From Gammaproteobacteria bacterium (GTDB taxonomy: Bacteria > Pseudomonadota > Gammaproteobacteria > Steroidobacterales > Steroidobacteraceae), in assembly GCA_028293725.1 (NCBI GenBank), contig JAQGOE010000300.1:1-16816 (forward strand): a DNA stretch of 16,816 nucleotides, read 5' to 3'. Both the position numbers and the translations under genes were made by a program. Position 1 is the first letter of the stretch; every line of letters starts with the position of its first letter. The notes below the pieces were generated by a model. It was not told the DNA's origin. It did no database searches and was given only the letters and a program-made list of their open reading frames with translations. Below, piece by piece: positions 6,321 to 12,204 of the stretch.

Positions 6321-6599
6321 TTAATGGTAGTCGACGATCTCGACATCCTCCGGCCCCGCGTCAGTCCAGCGGAAGCAGACGCGCCACTGGTCGTTGATAC
6401 GAATGCTGTGCTGGCCATCGCGGTCCCTCTCCAATTCCTCCAGGCGATTTCCTGGGGGAGAGCGGAGAAATGCCAAGGTCTCCGCCGCGTCCAGTTGGGC
6501 GAGCTTGCGCGTCGCGACCTTTGTGGCGGTGCCGAATTTCTTCGAGCGTCCCGTCTCAAACAGCTTCTGAGTATCTTTGCAGCGGAAGCTTTTGATCAT
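6321..6599 (-). CDS. higB: HigB-type mRNA interferase toxin (92 aa)
   Basis: This is a RelE/HigB-fold toxin that cleaves mRNA at the ribosome. It begins MIKSFRCKDTQKLFETGR, contains LAQLDAAETLAFLRSPPGNRLEELE, and ends with SIRINDQWRVCFRWTDAGPEDVEIVDYH. The family's NQWRVCFRW-type strand and terminal DYH are all present. The length equals the usual 90-93 residues when the ATG at 6599 is used; the frame is open to 6632, but homologues begin at MIKSF. It starts two bases after the stop of the AbiEi-like gene (TAACCATG), so it may be read through from that gene as well as from its own promoter. Confidence 0.93.
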   Translation of the reverse strand: MIKSFRCKDTQKLFETGRSKKFGTATKVATRKLAQLDAAETLAFLRSPPGNRLEELERDRDGQHSIRINDQWRVCFRWTDAGPEDVEIVDYH

Positions 6600-6601
6600 G
6601 G

Positions 6602-7141
6602 TTAGCGTATACCGTTTACCGTTAAACTGCAAGGATCATCCGGGGCCTGGGATCTTGCTGTGCGCCAGGAGCGAACGATTACGCGGGCCCTGTCGGGTAG
6701 GTCGCTCCGAATGGCCGCCGTAATCTGCCTAGGCCCGCCCAGCGAACATCGAGCGCGCTCGAAACTCATAATGACACCGTTATAGGCGATCTTGCGACGT
6801 ACCCGCCTATTGACGGCGACACGTCGGCCAGATGGCACTTGTGTCGTCTTGCCAGCGCTGTAGTCCTGCTCAAGGCGTGTCGGCGCCGTTCTGATGCCGA
6901 GGCGGCGGAGGGCTTCGTCTGCGAGGCCGCGCAGACCCCTGACCGGTGTCGGCATGCCGTCAAGCATCGATGGCCGCGCCCGGACGTAAAGGCCCGAACC
7001 GATTTTCACGAGCCGCCCATCCCGGACCAATTGACGAAGAGCGTGACCAACTTGTTCATAGCCTCCCAGATCCGCGAAATCTGCGCGTAGAAACACATTG
7101 CGGTGCTTGCGGGCGATCCGCTTCGAGACCTGCGCTTTCAT
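6602..7141 (-). CDS. AbiEi/DUF6088-like antitoxin (179 aa)
   Basis: The N-terminal winged helix (about residues 4-52, KRIARKHRNVFLRADFADLGGYEQVGHALRQLVRDGRLVKIGSGLYVR) is followed by PTPVRGLRGLADEALRRLG and TTQVPSGRRVAVNRRVRRKIAYNG. This is the layout of DUF6088 proteins, related to the AbiEi antitoxins of type IV toxin-antitoxin systems, which repress their operon and counter the AbiEii nucleotidyltransferase toxin. The ATG at 7141 is chosen for its GAGG 8 bases upstream and because the family starts there. No AbiEii gene follows; higB starts instead after two bases. The last 40 residues (after IAYNG) do not look like family sequence and run through the higBA operator, so the native 3' end was probably lost at a joint near 6700-6770. 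Confidence 0.72.
   Translation of the reverse strand: MKAQVSKRIARKHRNVFLRADFADLGGYEQVGHALRQLVRDGRLVKIGSGLYVRARPSMLDGMPTPVRGLRGLADEALRRLGIRTAPTRLEQDYSAGKTTQVPSGRRVAVNRRVRRKIAYNGVIMSFERARCSLGGPRQITAAIRSDLPDRARVIVRSWRTARSQAPDDPCSLTVNGIR
6614..6627. promoter_or_regulatory. Candidate HigA operator upstream of higB
   Basis: An inverted repeat GTTTA-N4-TAAAC lies 15-28 bases upstream of the higB ATG, next to GGTATACG-like sequence. HigA autorepressors bind palindromes in this position. The site lies inside the last codons of the AbiEi-like gene. Confidence 0.45.
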
Positions 7142-7388
7142 GGTCTGCCTCATGCTGTCAAAACTTTGCCCACGGGAGCTCCCGGATCTGGCTGAATGGT
7201 CCGGCATCAGTGCTGTTTCGCTCGGGATCGCACGTCGACGACATCTGGCACCTGACTCGATGCGCGCGCACCGCTTTACCAGTCTTGTTCTCGCACACTG
7301 CCGGCAACAACGCGGCGCCAATATGCGGCGATTGCAGCAGGAAGCAAGGACTTGCGATAATTAGGTGGTTGCAAGAGAGAGGTCAGTA

Positions 7389-7754
7389 ATGGCTGATTCG
7401 AAGAGGCTTGCCCCACCATATTCCGTTGTCGTGATCTCAGATTCCGGCGGAGGAAAGGTTCTCGATGCTATGAGAGGGCAGCTCATCGTGGCCACGAATT
7501 CCTGTGTTGCTGTGGGTTGTCTGTCAGAAGTGGATGGAGAGACTGAGTTCGTATTGGGTGTTAGCTCTGAAGTCAATCCGGGCGAACCTCCGACATTCGA
7601 AGGAAAGCTCGGGACGCCTAGCCGAAGGCTCGAAATCAGCTCCGTGCTCGGTGATCTAATACTCGTGACTACGGTACCGCAATACGAGACTTTGGTTCGG
7701 ATCTGGGTCAACGATCCAAAGGAGCCGGACAGGGTCATCGTTGGAATTGAGTAG
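7389..7754 (+). CDS. Unknown soluble protein (121 aa)
   Basis: I do not recognise the family with certainty. The sequence runs PPYSVVVISDSGGGKVLDAM, then LGVSSEVNPGEPPTFEGKLGTPSRRLEISSV, and ends ETLVRIWVNDPKEPDRVIVGIE. The alternating hydrophobic pattern suggests a mostly beta fold. The C-terminal RIWVNDPxEPDxVxIGI pattern resembles small proteins found near toxin-immunity genes, but this is a faint memory. No signal peptide or membrane segment is seen. The ATG at 7389 has GAGAGG 6 bases upstream; an earlier ATG at 7365 lacks one. It is the only plus-strand gene in this part of the island and is followed by an overlapping micro-ORF. Confidence 0.65.
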   Translation: MADSKRLAPPYSVVVISDSGGGKVLDAMRGQLIVATNSCVAVGCLSEVDGETEFVLGVSSEVNPGEPPTFEGKLGTPSRRLEISSVLGDLILVTTVPQYETLVRIWVNDPKEPDRVIVGIE

Positions 7755-7867
7755 TGCGGATCGTACTCACGATCGTGTTCAGCCTGCTCGGCGTCGTAGC
7801 TTCGCGCCCGGAGTGCATCCCAAGAATGTCCGGCGGCATCCCTGCAGAGGCCGTCTCCGGCAATTGA
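7754..7867 (+). CDS. Micro-ORF with hydrophobic N-terminus (37 aa)
   Basis: A GTG shares its first base with the TAG stop of the preceding gene (TAGTG), a classic coupling arrangement. The peptide begins (M)RIVLTIVFSLLGVVAS, a short basic start followed by a hydrophobic core like a signal peptide or small membrane segment, and continues RPECIPRMSGG to a stop at 7865-7867. It may be a genuine small exported or membrane peptide, or the remaining start of a longer gene. There is no homology evidence, so confidence is low. Confidence 0.3.
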   Translation: MRIVLTIVFSLLGVVASRPECIPRMSGGIPAEAVSGN

Positions 7868-8081
7868 CGCCTCCCGCAGCTTGAAGGGGCGCTCATTGCG
7901 GTGCTCTGACGAAGCGATCGCCATATGAGACTCTCCAGCCACCGATGCCGCTTTTGCTGGAGGACTAACGTTCAACGGTTCGTTTATTATCGATGTCATC
8001 GTCGTAGTATATAATCGACATCTGTTGGCGCATAGTTGAAATCGAAGAACCCGTGAGCGGCGTGAGTACGGCGGTACGTCC

Positions 8082-9113
8082 TCATCGCGTGAGGTCGTCG
8101 TCGCGCTGGCGGATACTCTCTCCAACCGCAGGGGGCGTCGTGTGCCGCGACGCACGGTGTTGCAGGAACTGCACGGCCAAGCGCTCCCTGTCCGTCAGCA
8201 CAGGCGGCAAGTGTCGGGAGAAGTACCTGACTTCACCAGCGAGTGTAGTTTCGCCCTGAGCGTCAAGTTGATCGGCCGTTTTAATCCATCCGGCGATCAC
8301 GGCTTTGCGTGTTTCGAGTAGGTGGCTTCTCGTCGGATCACGCACGGTGCCGGTTGACCTCAGTTCATTCACGACGTTATTTACCCGGTCTCGAACTGCG
8401 TGGGATGCACCGCGCCGTTGCGCACGGTAGATCGCGTCGTGTGTTTTGCCTCTATTCTTTCCGCGGATCACTCGCGAGCTGGCATTCGCGGCAATTCCTT
8501 GTTCTCGCATTAGTCGCGCGAAGTCTTCCCGCCATTCGCGCAACATGGTCTTGTCGATGTGTAGTCGGCGCCCCTGGTCATTTTCGGCTTTGACGACCAT
8601 GTGCACGTGCGGGTGTTCCTGATCGGTGTGGAGCGCCATCGCGTATCGGTACTGAAGCGCGAACTTCTCGCGCGCGAACTTACGCGCTGCGGCCAGAACC
8701 TTTTCCGGCGGCGTCGGGGATGGCATCGAAAACACGATGTTGTGGACCAGCTTCACTCGCCGAGCGGTCACGCGTCCGTCCCTTGGCGCGCGATACTGAC
8801 CGGCCGATAATTCGAGATGCCAATCGTTCAGGAGCGCCTTCTGCGCGTCGCGGCCGGCGATCCTGTCTCCCTCGTCGGTCTCAATCGCCAGCTTGCCCTT
8901 GCGGGAGATGTACGCGAAGTGCGCGGCGACGGCGCCGGTCTTCGTTCCGCCGCCGGTGACTTTCACCATGACCTCGGGCGCTCTTCTAACGGTTCGCCGG
9001 ATGTAATTGATCTGGGCGGGCGTGAAGTGCCCGGAAGGTCCGGCACGCCCGAGGCTCAATATATCCAGAAGGGGGCGCCCATCGGTCGGCAGTCTGACGG
9101 GTCTTCTAGTCAA
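8082..9113 (-). CDS. MobA/VirD2-type relaxase (343 aa)
   Basis: Relaxases nick oriT and stay covalently bound to the DNA end during conjugation. The metal-binding histidine motif is clear: HTDQEHPHVHMVVKAEND, with His167, His169 and His171. Upstream, HFAYISRKGKL near 65-75 contains the candidate nucleophile Tyr68, and the N-terminus has PLLDILSLGRAGPSGHFTP. The start is a TTG at 9113, because GGGAGAG lies 5 bases before it and family members carry the PLLDI segment; an ATG at 8969 would drop that segment. It overlaps the MobC-like gene by 8 bases. No primase domain is fused. With no type IV secretion genes nearby, transfer would need a helper. Confidence 0.88.
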   Translation of the reverse strand: MTRRPVRLPTDGRPLLDILSLGRAGPSGHFTPAQINYIRRTVRRAPEVMVKVTGGGTKTGAVAAHFAYISRKGKLAIETDEGDRIAGRDAQKALLNDWHLELSAGQYRAPRDGRVTARRVKLVHNIVFSMPSPTPPEKVLAAARKFAREKFALQYRYAMALHTDQEHPHVHMVVKAENDQGRRLHIDKTMLREWREDFARLMREQGIAANASSRVIRGKNRGKTHDAIYRAQRRGASHAVRDRVNNVVNELRSTGTVRDPTRSHLLETRKAVIAGWIKTADQLDAQGETTLAGEVRYFSRHLPPVLTDRERLAVQFLQHRASRHTTPPAVGESIRQRDDDLTR

Positions 9114-9663
9114 ACCGGCTCTCCCATGTGACCAGGGCTGACCGCGCTATGTCGTGTGTCCGGCGTTCAAGGGCCGCGACGACAGCGCGGATTTGCCCCA
9201 GGTGTCTCTGGAGATCGGCTGATAGCGTGTCGCCTTGCGCGGCGTTTCGAGAGATGTGGCTTAGCGTTCGGCCCAGTGACGCGAGCACGGCAACACCCTG
9301 TTTGAGTATCGCGAGTTCGTCAACGGTCAGTGGCGGCCTTGCCGCGACGTGGGCGCGGACAAGTGCGGCGAGGTACGTTGAGGCCCGCATGCCTCGCTGT
9401 GCGGCCCGCTGATTGATTGCGCGCCCGTCGCCGGGGCGCAGCCGTATCGTGATCCGGTCGGTCGCGGGCTGATGTCCGGATTCGGGTGCAGTCGTGGTGG
9501 CCAGAGACTCGTTCGATTCCAGCAACGCACGTATGGCGATCAGTGCCAACGCCGATTCTGAGATGCCACTTCTGGCCGCCACCTGCGCGAATCGTTCCTT
9601 TTCGGCAAGGGTAGGGCGCGCAGTGATGGATGGAATGCGTACCGTAGGATTGCTGCTGTTCAC
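9106..9663 (-). CDS. MobC-like mobilisation protein with two RHH units (185 aa)
   Basis: Two ribbon-helix-helix-like units can be read: SITARPTLAEKERFAQVAAR with SGISESALALIAIRALLE (about 12-49), and ITIRLRPGDGRAINQRAAQR with GMRASTYLAALVRAHVAA (about 71-108). A helical MobC-type C-terminus follows (LAILKQGVAVLASLGRTLSHI...LERRTHDIARSAL). Such proteins bind near oriT, help the relaxase and often repress the mob operon. The GTG at 9663 is preferred: a longer TTG start at 9750 adds residues (FGWQDSEVSAFCC) unlike the family. GAGAGG lies 9 bases upstream of the GTG. Two RHH units in one chain, if right, would let a single chain form a binding unit that usually needs a dimer. Confidence 0.78.
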   Translation of the reverse strand: MNSSNPTVRIPSITARPTLAEKERFAQVAARSGISESALALIAIRALLESNESLATTTAPESGHQPATDRITIRLRPGDGRAINQRAAQRGMRASTYLAALVRAHVAARPPLTVDELAILKQGVAVLASLGRTLSHISRNAAQGDTLSADLQRHLGQIRAVVAALERRTHDIARSALVTWESRFD

Positions 9664-9682
9664 GAGGTACGTACCTCTCGTG
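9661..9682. promoter_or_regulatory. Imperfect palindrome over the mobC start
   Basis: CACGAGGTAC pairs with GTACCTCTCGTG apart from a two-base bulge. The palindrome covers the GTG start codon and the ribosome-binding sequence of the MobC-like gene, so it could be an autorepressor site or an RNA hairpin that hides the start. Confidence 0.5.
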
Positions 9683-9810
9683 CAGCAAAACGCGGACACT
9701 TCGCTATCCTGCCATCCGAACAACACTGACTCGAAACAAGTCCGTTCCAACTCGGTTGGCGCGACCGATAATGAATAGATTGAGCAGAGTAAGCAACCGT
9801 CGCCGGCATT

Positions 9811-9833
9811 CGTGACGAACGTGATTCGTCACG
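9811..9833. other. Candidate oriT inverted repeat
   Basis: A perfect 9-bp inverted repeat, CGTGACGAA and TTCGTCACG with a 5-base spacer, lies in the 235-base non-coding gap between the MobC-like and Xis-like genes. oriT sites of this relaxase class usually sit just upstream of mobC/mobA and contain such a repeat beside the nic site. I cannot name the nic position. Confidence 0.5.
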
Positions 9834-9898
9834 CCAAAGAAAGAACCACGGATGAAGAGGCGACCGCATAGGAAAGCCTGGTGCCGCGTTCCCGTGTT

Positions 9899-10186
9899 CT
9901 ACTTGCCGTTGCGTCTCCGACGACCTGGACGGGCCACCGGGGTCAGCGGAAGAGGCAGAGGATTCTGTTCTGGCTTCCTGGAACGGGTCGGTTCGATCGC
10001 AGGACTCGTTGTCGTGGTGGACTTTGCGATGAGTGCCGAGATCGCTTCACGAGATATGAAGCGCCGGCACCCGAGGACTACGCTGGCGAGTTCGCCACTG
10101 CGAAGCAGGGCATAGATCGAGTTCCGGGAAATTCTGCCCAGTAGTTCACGGGCTTCGGTGACGGAGTACAGTGCGCGATCATTCAT
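9899..10186 (-). CDS. AlpA/Xis-like HTH DNA-binding protein (95 aa)
   Basis: The first 55 residues form a MerR/excisionase-type helix-turn-helix: LYSVTEARELLGRISRNSIYALLRSGELASVVLGCRRFISREAISALIA. The motif with SRNSIYALLRSGEL and RRFIS is typical of small excisionase or AlpA-like regulators in integrated elements, which bend DNA or activate integrase genes. The remaining 40 residues are a disordered Thr/Pro-rich linker ending in a basic run (RPGRRRRNGK). The ATG at 10186 is chosen; an ATG at 10201 gives five more residues and is equally open, and neither has a strong ribosome-binding site. No integrase gene is nearby in the window. Confidence 0.78.
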   Translation of the reverse strand: MNDRALYSVTEARELLGRISRNSIYALLRSGELASVVLGCRRFISREAISALIAKSTTTTSPAIEPTRSRKPEQNPLPLPLTPVARPGRRRRNGK

Positions 10187-10364
10187 GACACACCCACTCA
10201 TTGGAAAAAAAGGGATTGTTGACGTACCGAGTGTCGGGAGGCAGTGCTCGCCACCGGTTCACTTGGCAGAACCAATCTAACTGGACTGTCTCGCATCGAA
10301 TAGACTGCGTTTGTACCGAGTTAGCCCACATACTCGTGTTGCAGATGACGGGGGCCCTGACGGA

Positions 10365-10410
10365 TTCAATCGATTTGCAATCACTTGCAACGCCTTGCAA
10401 CGGTATGCAC
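10365..10410. repeat. Helically phased TTGCAA array
   Basis: The hexamer TTGCAA starts at 10375, 10385 and 10395, exactly 10 bases apart. Degenerate copies stand in the same register at 10405 (ATGCAC) and 10365 (TTCAAT). TTGCAA is itself palindromic, so the array reads the same on both strands. One-turn spacing is expected of cooperative protein binding on one face of the helix, as at iterons, operators or recombination arm sites. It lies in the gap between the ssb hairpin and the Xis-like gene. Confidence 0.6.
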
Positions 10411-10439
10411 CCCTCTGGAGCGCATGCGCTGACTGCAAA

Positions 10440-10475
10440 GGCAAAGCCCCCTTCCTTGCGGAAGAGGGCCTTGCC
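10440..10475 (-). terminator. Strong hairpin after ssb, GCAA tetraloop
   Basis: Ten bases past the ssb stop, a 16-bp stem (GGCAAGGCCCTCTTCC on the minus strand) closes a GCAA loop. Read as minus-strand RNA every pair forms, with two G-U wobbles; on the plus strand the same two positions are mismatches, which shows that the minus strand is the functional one. GCAA is a stable GNRA tetraloop. Only a short T-run follows, so it may be a terminator or an mRNA 3' end stabiliser. Confidence 0.7.
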
Positions 10476-10484
10476 GTATCAGTC

Positions 10485-10904
10485 TCAGACGGCGACCTCC
10501 ATCGCCGCTTCCGCAGCGTCGGTGAGCGGCTTGTCGGGTGGCTTGGTGCGAACGGCAATCGGCGATCCGTCTCCGCCGCGTCGCGCGCCGAACTTCACCC
10601 CGGTGGCAATGAAGGTATGGCCGTACAGCCTTTCTCCACCTTTGTCAGTCCAGTGGTTCGCAACGACCCTCGCTTCAAGGATGAGTTGATCGCCTTTCCT
10701 GGCGTTTCGCGCGATCGTCGATGCGATGTCGCCGAATGCGAAGAACCAAAGACTCGTTACAACCTCTCGGGGTCCGTCTTGCTCACCCTCTGAAACCTCG
10801 TCGTCGCCGACCAGACAGAAGCGAGCAAAAGTGATTTCGCCCTTGGTGCTCAACTCCGGATTACGCGCGAGCTGGCCGACGGCGGTCAGTCTGAAGCTGT
10901 TCAC
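10485..10904 (-). CDS. ssb: Single-stranded DNA-binding protein (139 aa)
   Basis: The protein has the SSB/OB-fold layout: it starts MNSFRLTAVGQLARNPELST, continues FARFCLVGDD (strand 2), TSLWFFAFGDIASTIARNARKGDQLILEARV (the conserved central segment) and HTFIATGVKFGARR. It would coat single-stranded DNA during island replication or transfer. The acidic DDDIPF-type tip found in chromosomal SSB is absent (the C-terminus is EAAMEVAV), so binding to host repair partners is probably reduced. This is usual for element-encoded SSBs. It overlaps the gene before it by ATGA and is the last gene of the operon. Confidence 0.85.
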   Translation of the reverse strand: MNSFRLTAVGQLARNPELSTKGEITFARFCLVGDDEVSEGEQDGPREVVTSLWFFAFGDIASTIARNARKGDQLILEARVVANHWTDKGGERLYGHTFIATGVKFGARRGGDGSPIAVRTKPPDKPLTDAAEAAMEVAV

Positions 10905-11305
10905 TGATCCTCCTTCGGTCCGCTGCCGCCGAGAAATGAGTTGTTCGTAGTGCGCTGGTCGGCACGCAAAAGGCCCAGTCTTTCGAGCCGGGCTTCAATC
11001 GCGCGCACGGTGCGTCCGTGTTTCGTGGCGATAAGCGGTACAGGTTCGCCTCCCGCAAACTCCGCCTTGAGTTGCCGTTCCTCCTCCTCGCTCCAGGTTT
11101 TGCCGACGCTCTCGGGTAGCTGCGCGCGGCGAAGGGCACGCGTATTGACGGTATCCAGCGCCTCTATCGCCGCCAACAGCGCACGGACGATATCCACACG
11201 ATTCAGAACGGTGTCCTTCGGCAGCTCGGCGGACGTCTCCGGGTCGACACCCTGGACGAGTGCCTGCAGGACCTGCCTCGACCGCTGATAATTAAGTGTG
11301 CTCAT
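10901..11305 (-). CDS. Island protein with SANT/Myb-like C-terminal module (134 aa)
   Basis: The first half reads LNYQRSRQVLQALVQGVDPETSAELPKDTVLNRVDIVRALLAAIEAL, a helical segment I recall from hypothetical proteins of proteobacterial elements. Residues about 69-113 (KTWSEEEERQLKAEFAGG, then LIATKHGRTVRAIEARLERLGLL) form a Myb/SANT-like three-helix module with the W..EE...L start and the HGRT.RAIE.RL recognition helix, so DNA binding is likely. The exact function is unknown. The ATG at 11305 is preferred over the open frame upstream because it overlaps the previous stop as ATGA, and the next gene overlaps it in the same way. The tight coupling to ssb suggests a role in DNA processing of the element. 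Confidence 0.72.
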   Translation of the reverse strand: MSTLNYQRSRQVLQALVQGVDPETSAELPKDTVLNRVDIVRALLAAIEALDTVNTRALRRAQLPESVGKTWSEEEERQLKAEFAGGEPVPLIATKHGRTVRAIEARLERLGLLRADQRTTNNSFLGGSGPKEDQ

Positions 11306-11622
11306 GGGGTGGTCCTCCCAACGGTCGCGGCCTCGGCATCGCTCAAAACCGTGGTGCCCCCAAGCCGCTCGATGACCTTGGTCAGAACCTCCAACTGAAA
11401 GTACAGTCGGTCGGCGGCACAGCGCCGCAGGACATGCGCCATCTCGGGATTGAAGTCTCCTGAATTGCCCTCGGTGAGCTCGATGCAAATGGCCACGACG
11501 TCATGGGCCAGCGACACGTTTCTGAAAACGTCCTCCAGACGCTTGCGCAGTTTGACGACCTGTTCCTCACTGCCTTTGAGCAGCGGCGGGGCAGATTGAT
11601 GAGAAGGCTGTTCGACGTTCAT
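11302..11622 (-). CDS. Unknown helical protein, first gene of the ssb operon (106 aa)
   Basis: No named family is recognised. The sequence is nearly all helical and has KGSEEQVVKLRKRLEDVFRNV, VVAICIELTEGN, PEMAHVLRRCAADRLYFQLEVLTKVIERLGG. Without signal peptide or membrane segment it should be cytoplasmic. The ATG at 11622 is chosen because GGGAGGGGC ends 5 bases upstream; an ATG at 11637 gives five extra residues but has no such site. It overlaps the next gene by ATGA, so all three proteins of this operon are probably made together. It may assemble with the SANT-like protein, but this is only inferred from coupling. Confidence 0.68.
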   Translation of the reverse strand: MNVEQPSHQSAPPLLKGSEEQVVKLRKRLEDVFRNVSLAHDVVAICIELTEGNSGDFNPEMAHVLRRCAADRLYFQLEVLTKVIERLGGTTVLSDAEAATVGRTTP

Positions 11623-11904
11623 GGCCGCCCCTCCCATGGAGATACGCGGCCCATCGGCGCGAACGCCAGAGGACGAAGCCGACCTGGAATCGGAGGGGAG
11701 GGCCTGTAAACGGATCTATGGAAGCGTGCGCGCTCGGCGCAGGTAGAATTTTGCGGACGTGAAGAACCCATGACGGCGTACTCCTAGGTACGTGGTTGTG
11801 GTTAGCCGCTCGCTCCGTGTTAGCGCACGGGCGGGCGGCGCCTTTGTGGGACTTCAAAGGACGACAGGCCGCGATAGAGCTGCAGCAAGCGCAGACTAGC
11901 GCGC

Positions 11905-11925
11905 TACTGCAACCATACTGCAACG
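11905..11925 (+). repeat. Pair of TACTGCAAC direct repeats near the tRNA
   Basis: TACTGCAAC occurs at 11905 and again at 11916, 11 bases apart. It shares TGCAAC with the 10-bp array at 10375-10402. The position 60 bases from the tRNA 3' end fits integrase arm-type sites, but this is inferred. Confidence 0.4.
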
Positions 11926-11959
11926 GAAGGGGTAGTGAGGGCGAGGGTGCCGCGGCGGC

Positions 11960-11978
11960 CAGCTAGCGTAACTAGCTG
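11960..11978. repeat. Perfect 7-bp inverted repeat beside tRNA-Asn
   Basis: CAGCTAG and CTAGCTG enclose CGTAA, 7 bases beyond the tRNA CCA end. It could be a weak terminator of the tRNA transcript (there is no T-run) or part of an attachment site. Confidence 0.45.
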
Positions 11979-11985
11979 ATTTAAT

Positions 11986-12060
11986 TGGCTCCCCGGGTTG
12001 GAATCGAACCAACGACCAACGGATTAACAGTCCGACGCTCTACCGCTGAGCTACCGGGGA
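11986..12060 (-). tRNA. tRNA-Asn (GTT)
   Basis: On the minus strand the gene reads TCCCCGGTAGCTCAGCGGTA, then an anticodon stem CGGACTGTTAATCCG with anticodon GTT, then the T-arm GGTTCGATTCC. The 3' acceptor strand is CCGGGGA plus G, and CCA is encoded. All stems pair, so the gene is intact. Its 3' end faces the accessory region. Confidence 0.97.
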
Positions 12061-12091
12061 AGCGGGGTGGGTCACCCATCGAAGGGCGCGA

Positions 12092-12121
12092 ATTCTCCGG
12101 TACCAGCGCCGGGGTCGTCAA
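12092..12121 (-). promoter_or_regulatory. Promoter of tRNA-Asn
   Basis: On the minus strand TTGACG (12121-12116) and GAGAAT (12097-12092) are 18 bases apart, about 30 bases upstream of the tRNA. A GC-rich block (CGCGCCC) follows the -10 box; this kind of discriminator marks stable-RNA promoters that are shut down by ppGpp. Confidence 0.65.
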
Positions 12122-12204
12122 GGAATTCGCGTCTTTATTTTCATGATTTATAGGCGCTAAATCCAGGCGGGCTGTCCTGCGCTGGTGGCACAATCCGCGG
12201 TGCT

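Larger units (their letters stand above)
419..11985. mobile_element. Putative mobilisable genomic island at tRNA-Asn (right boundary only)
   Basis: The region holds a relaxase, a MobC-like protein, an oriT-like repeat, an Xis-like regulator, SSB, and several toxin-antitoxin or defence-type genes and remnants. It ends at the 3' end of a tRNA gene, a common integration site. Beyond the tRNA the genes are core-type. No integrase, T4SS or second att copy is seen in the window. The left end is overwritten by, or lies beyond, the IS21 element. Confidence 0.55.
11623..11985. other. Gene-free stretch between the ssb operon and tRNA-Asn
   Basis: No convincing gene is seen in these 363 bases; the minus-strand frame at 11567-11923 has a Cys/Arg-rich sequence without any family motif. 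Two short repeats lie near the tRNA (see the separate entries). This is where an integrase gene usually lies in tRNA-borne islands, and none is present. Confidence 0.6.

Noticed and set aside
7992..8022. GATGTC and GACATC inverted repeat downstream of the relaxase gene, considered as oriT
   Set aside because: The arms are only 6 bp with a 19-base spacer, and it lies after the relaxase gene. The 9811-9833 repeat upstream of the mob genes is a better candidate.
7361..8155. Minus-strand 264-codon open frame between the unknown 121-aa gene and the relaxase
   Set aside because: It overlaps both real neighbours and shows no family motif. The part at 7870-8000 (MTSIINEPLNV...) is charged and protein-like but has no ribosome-binding site or relative I can name.
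11567..11923. Minus-strand 118-codon frame near the tRNA, considered as an integrase remnant
   Set aside because: It has no tyrosine recombinase motif (no R..HxxR..Y pattern) and is rich in Cys and Arg as in a random high-GC frame.
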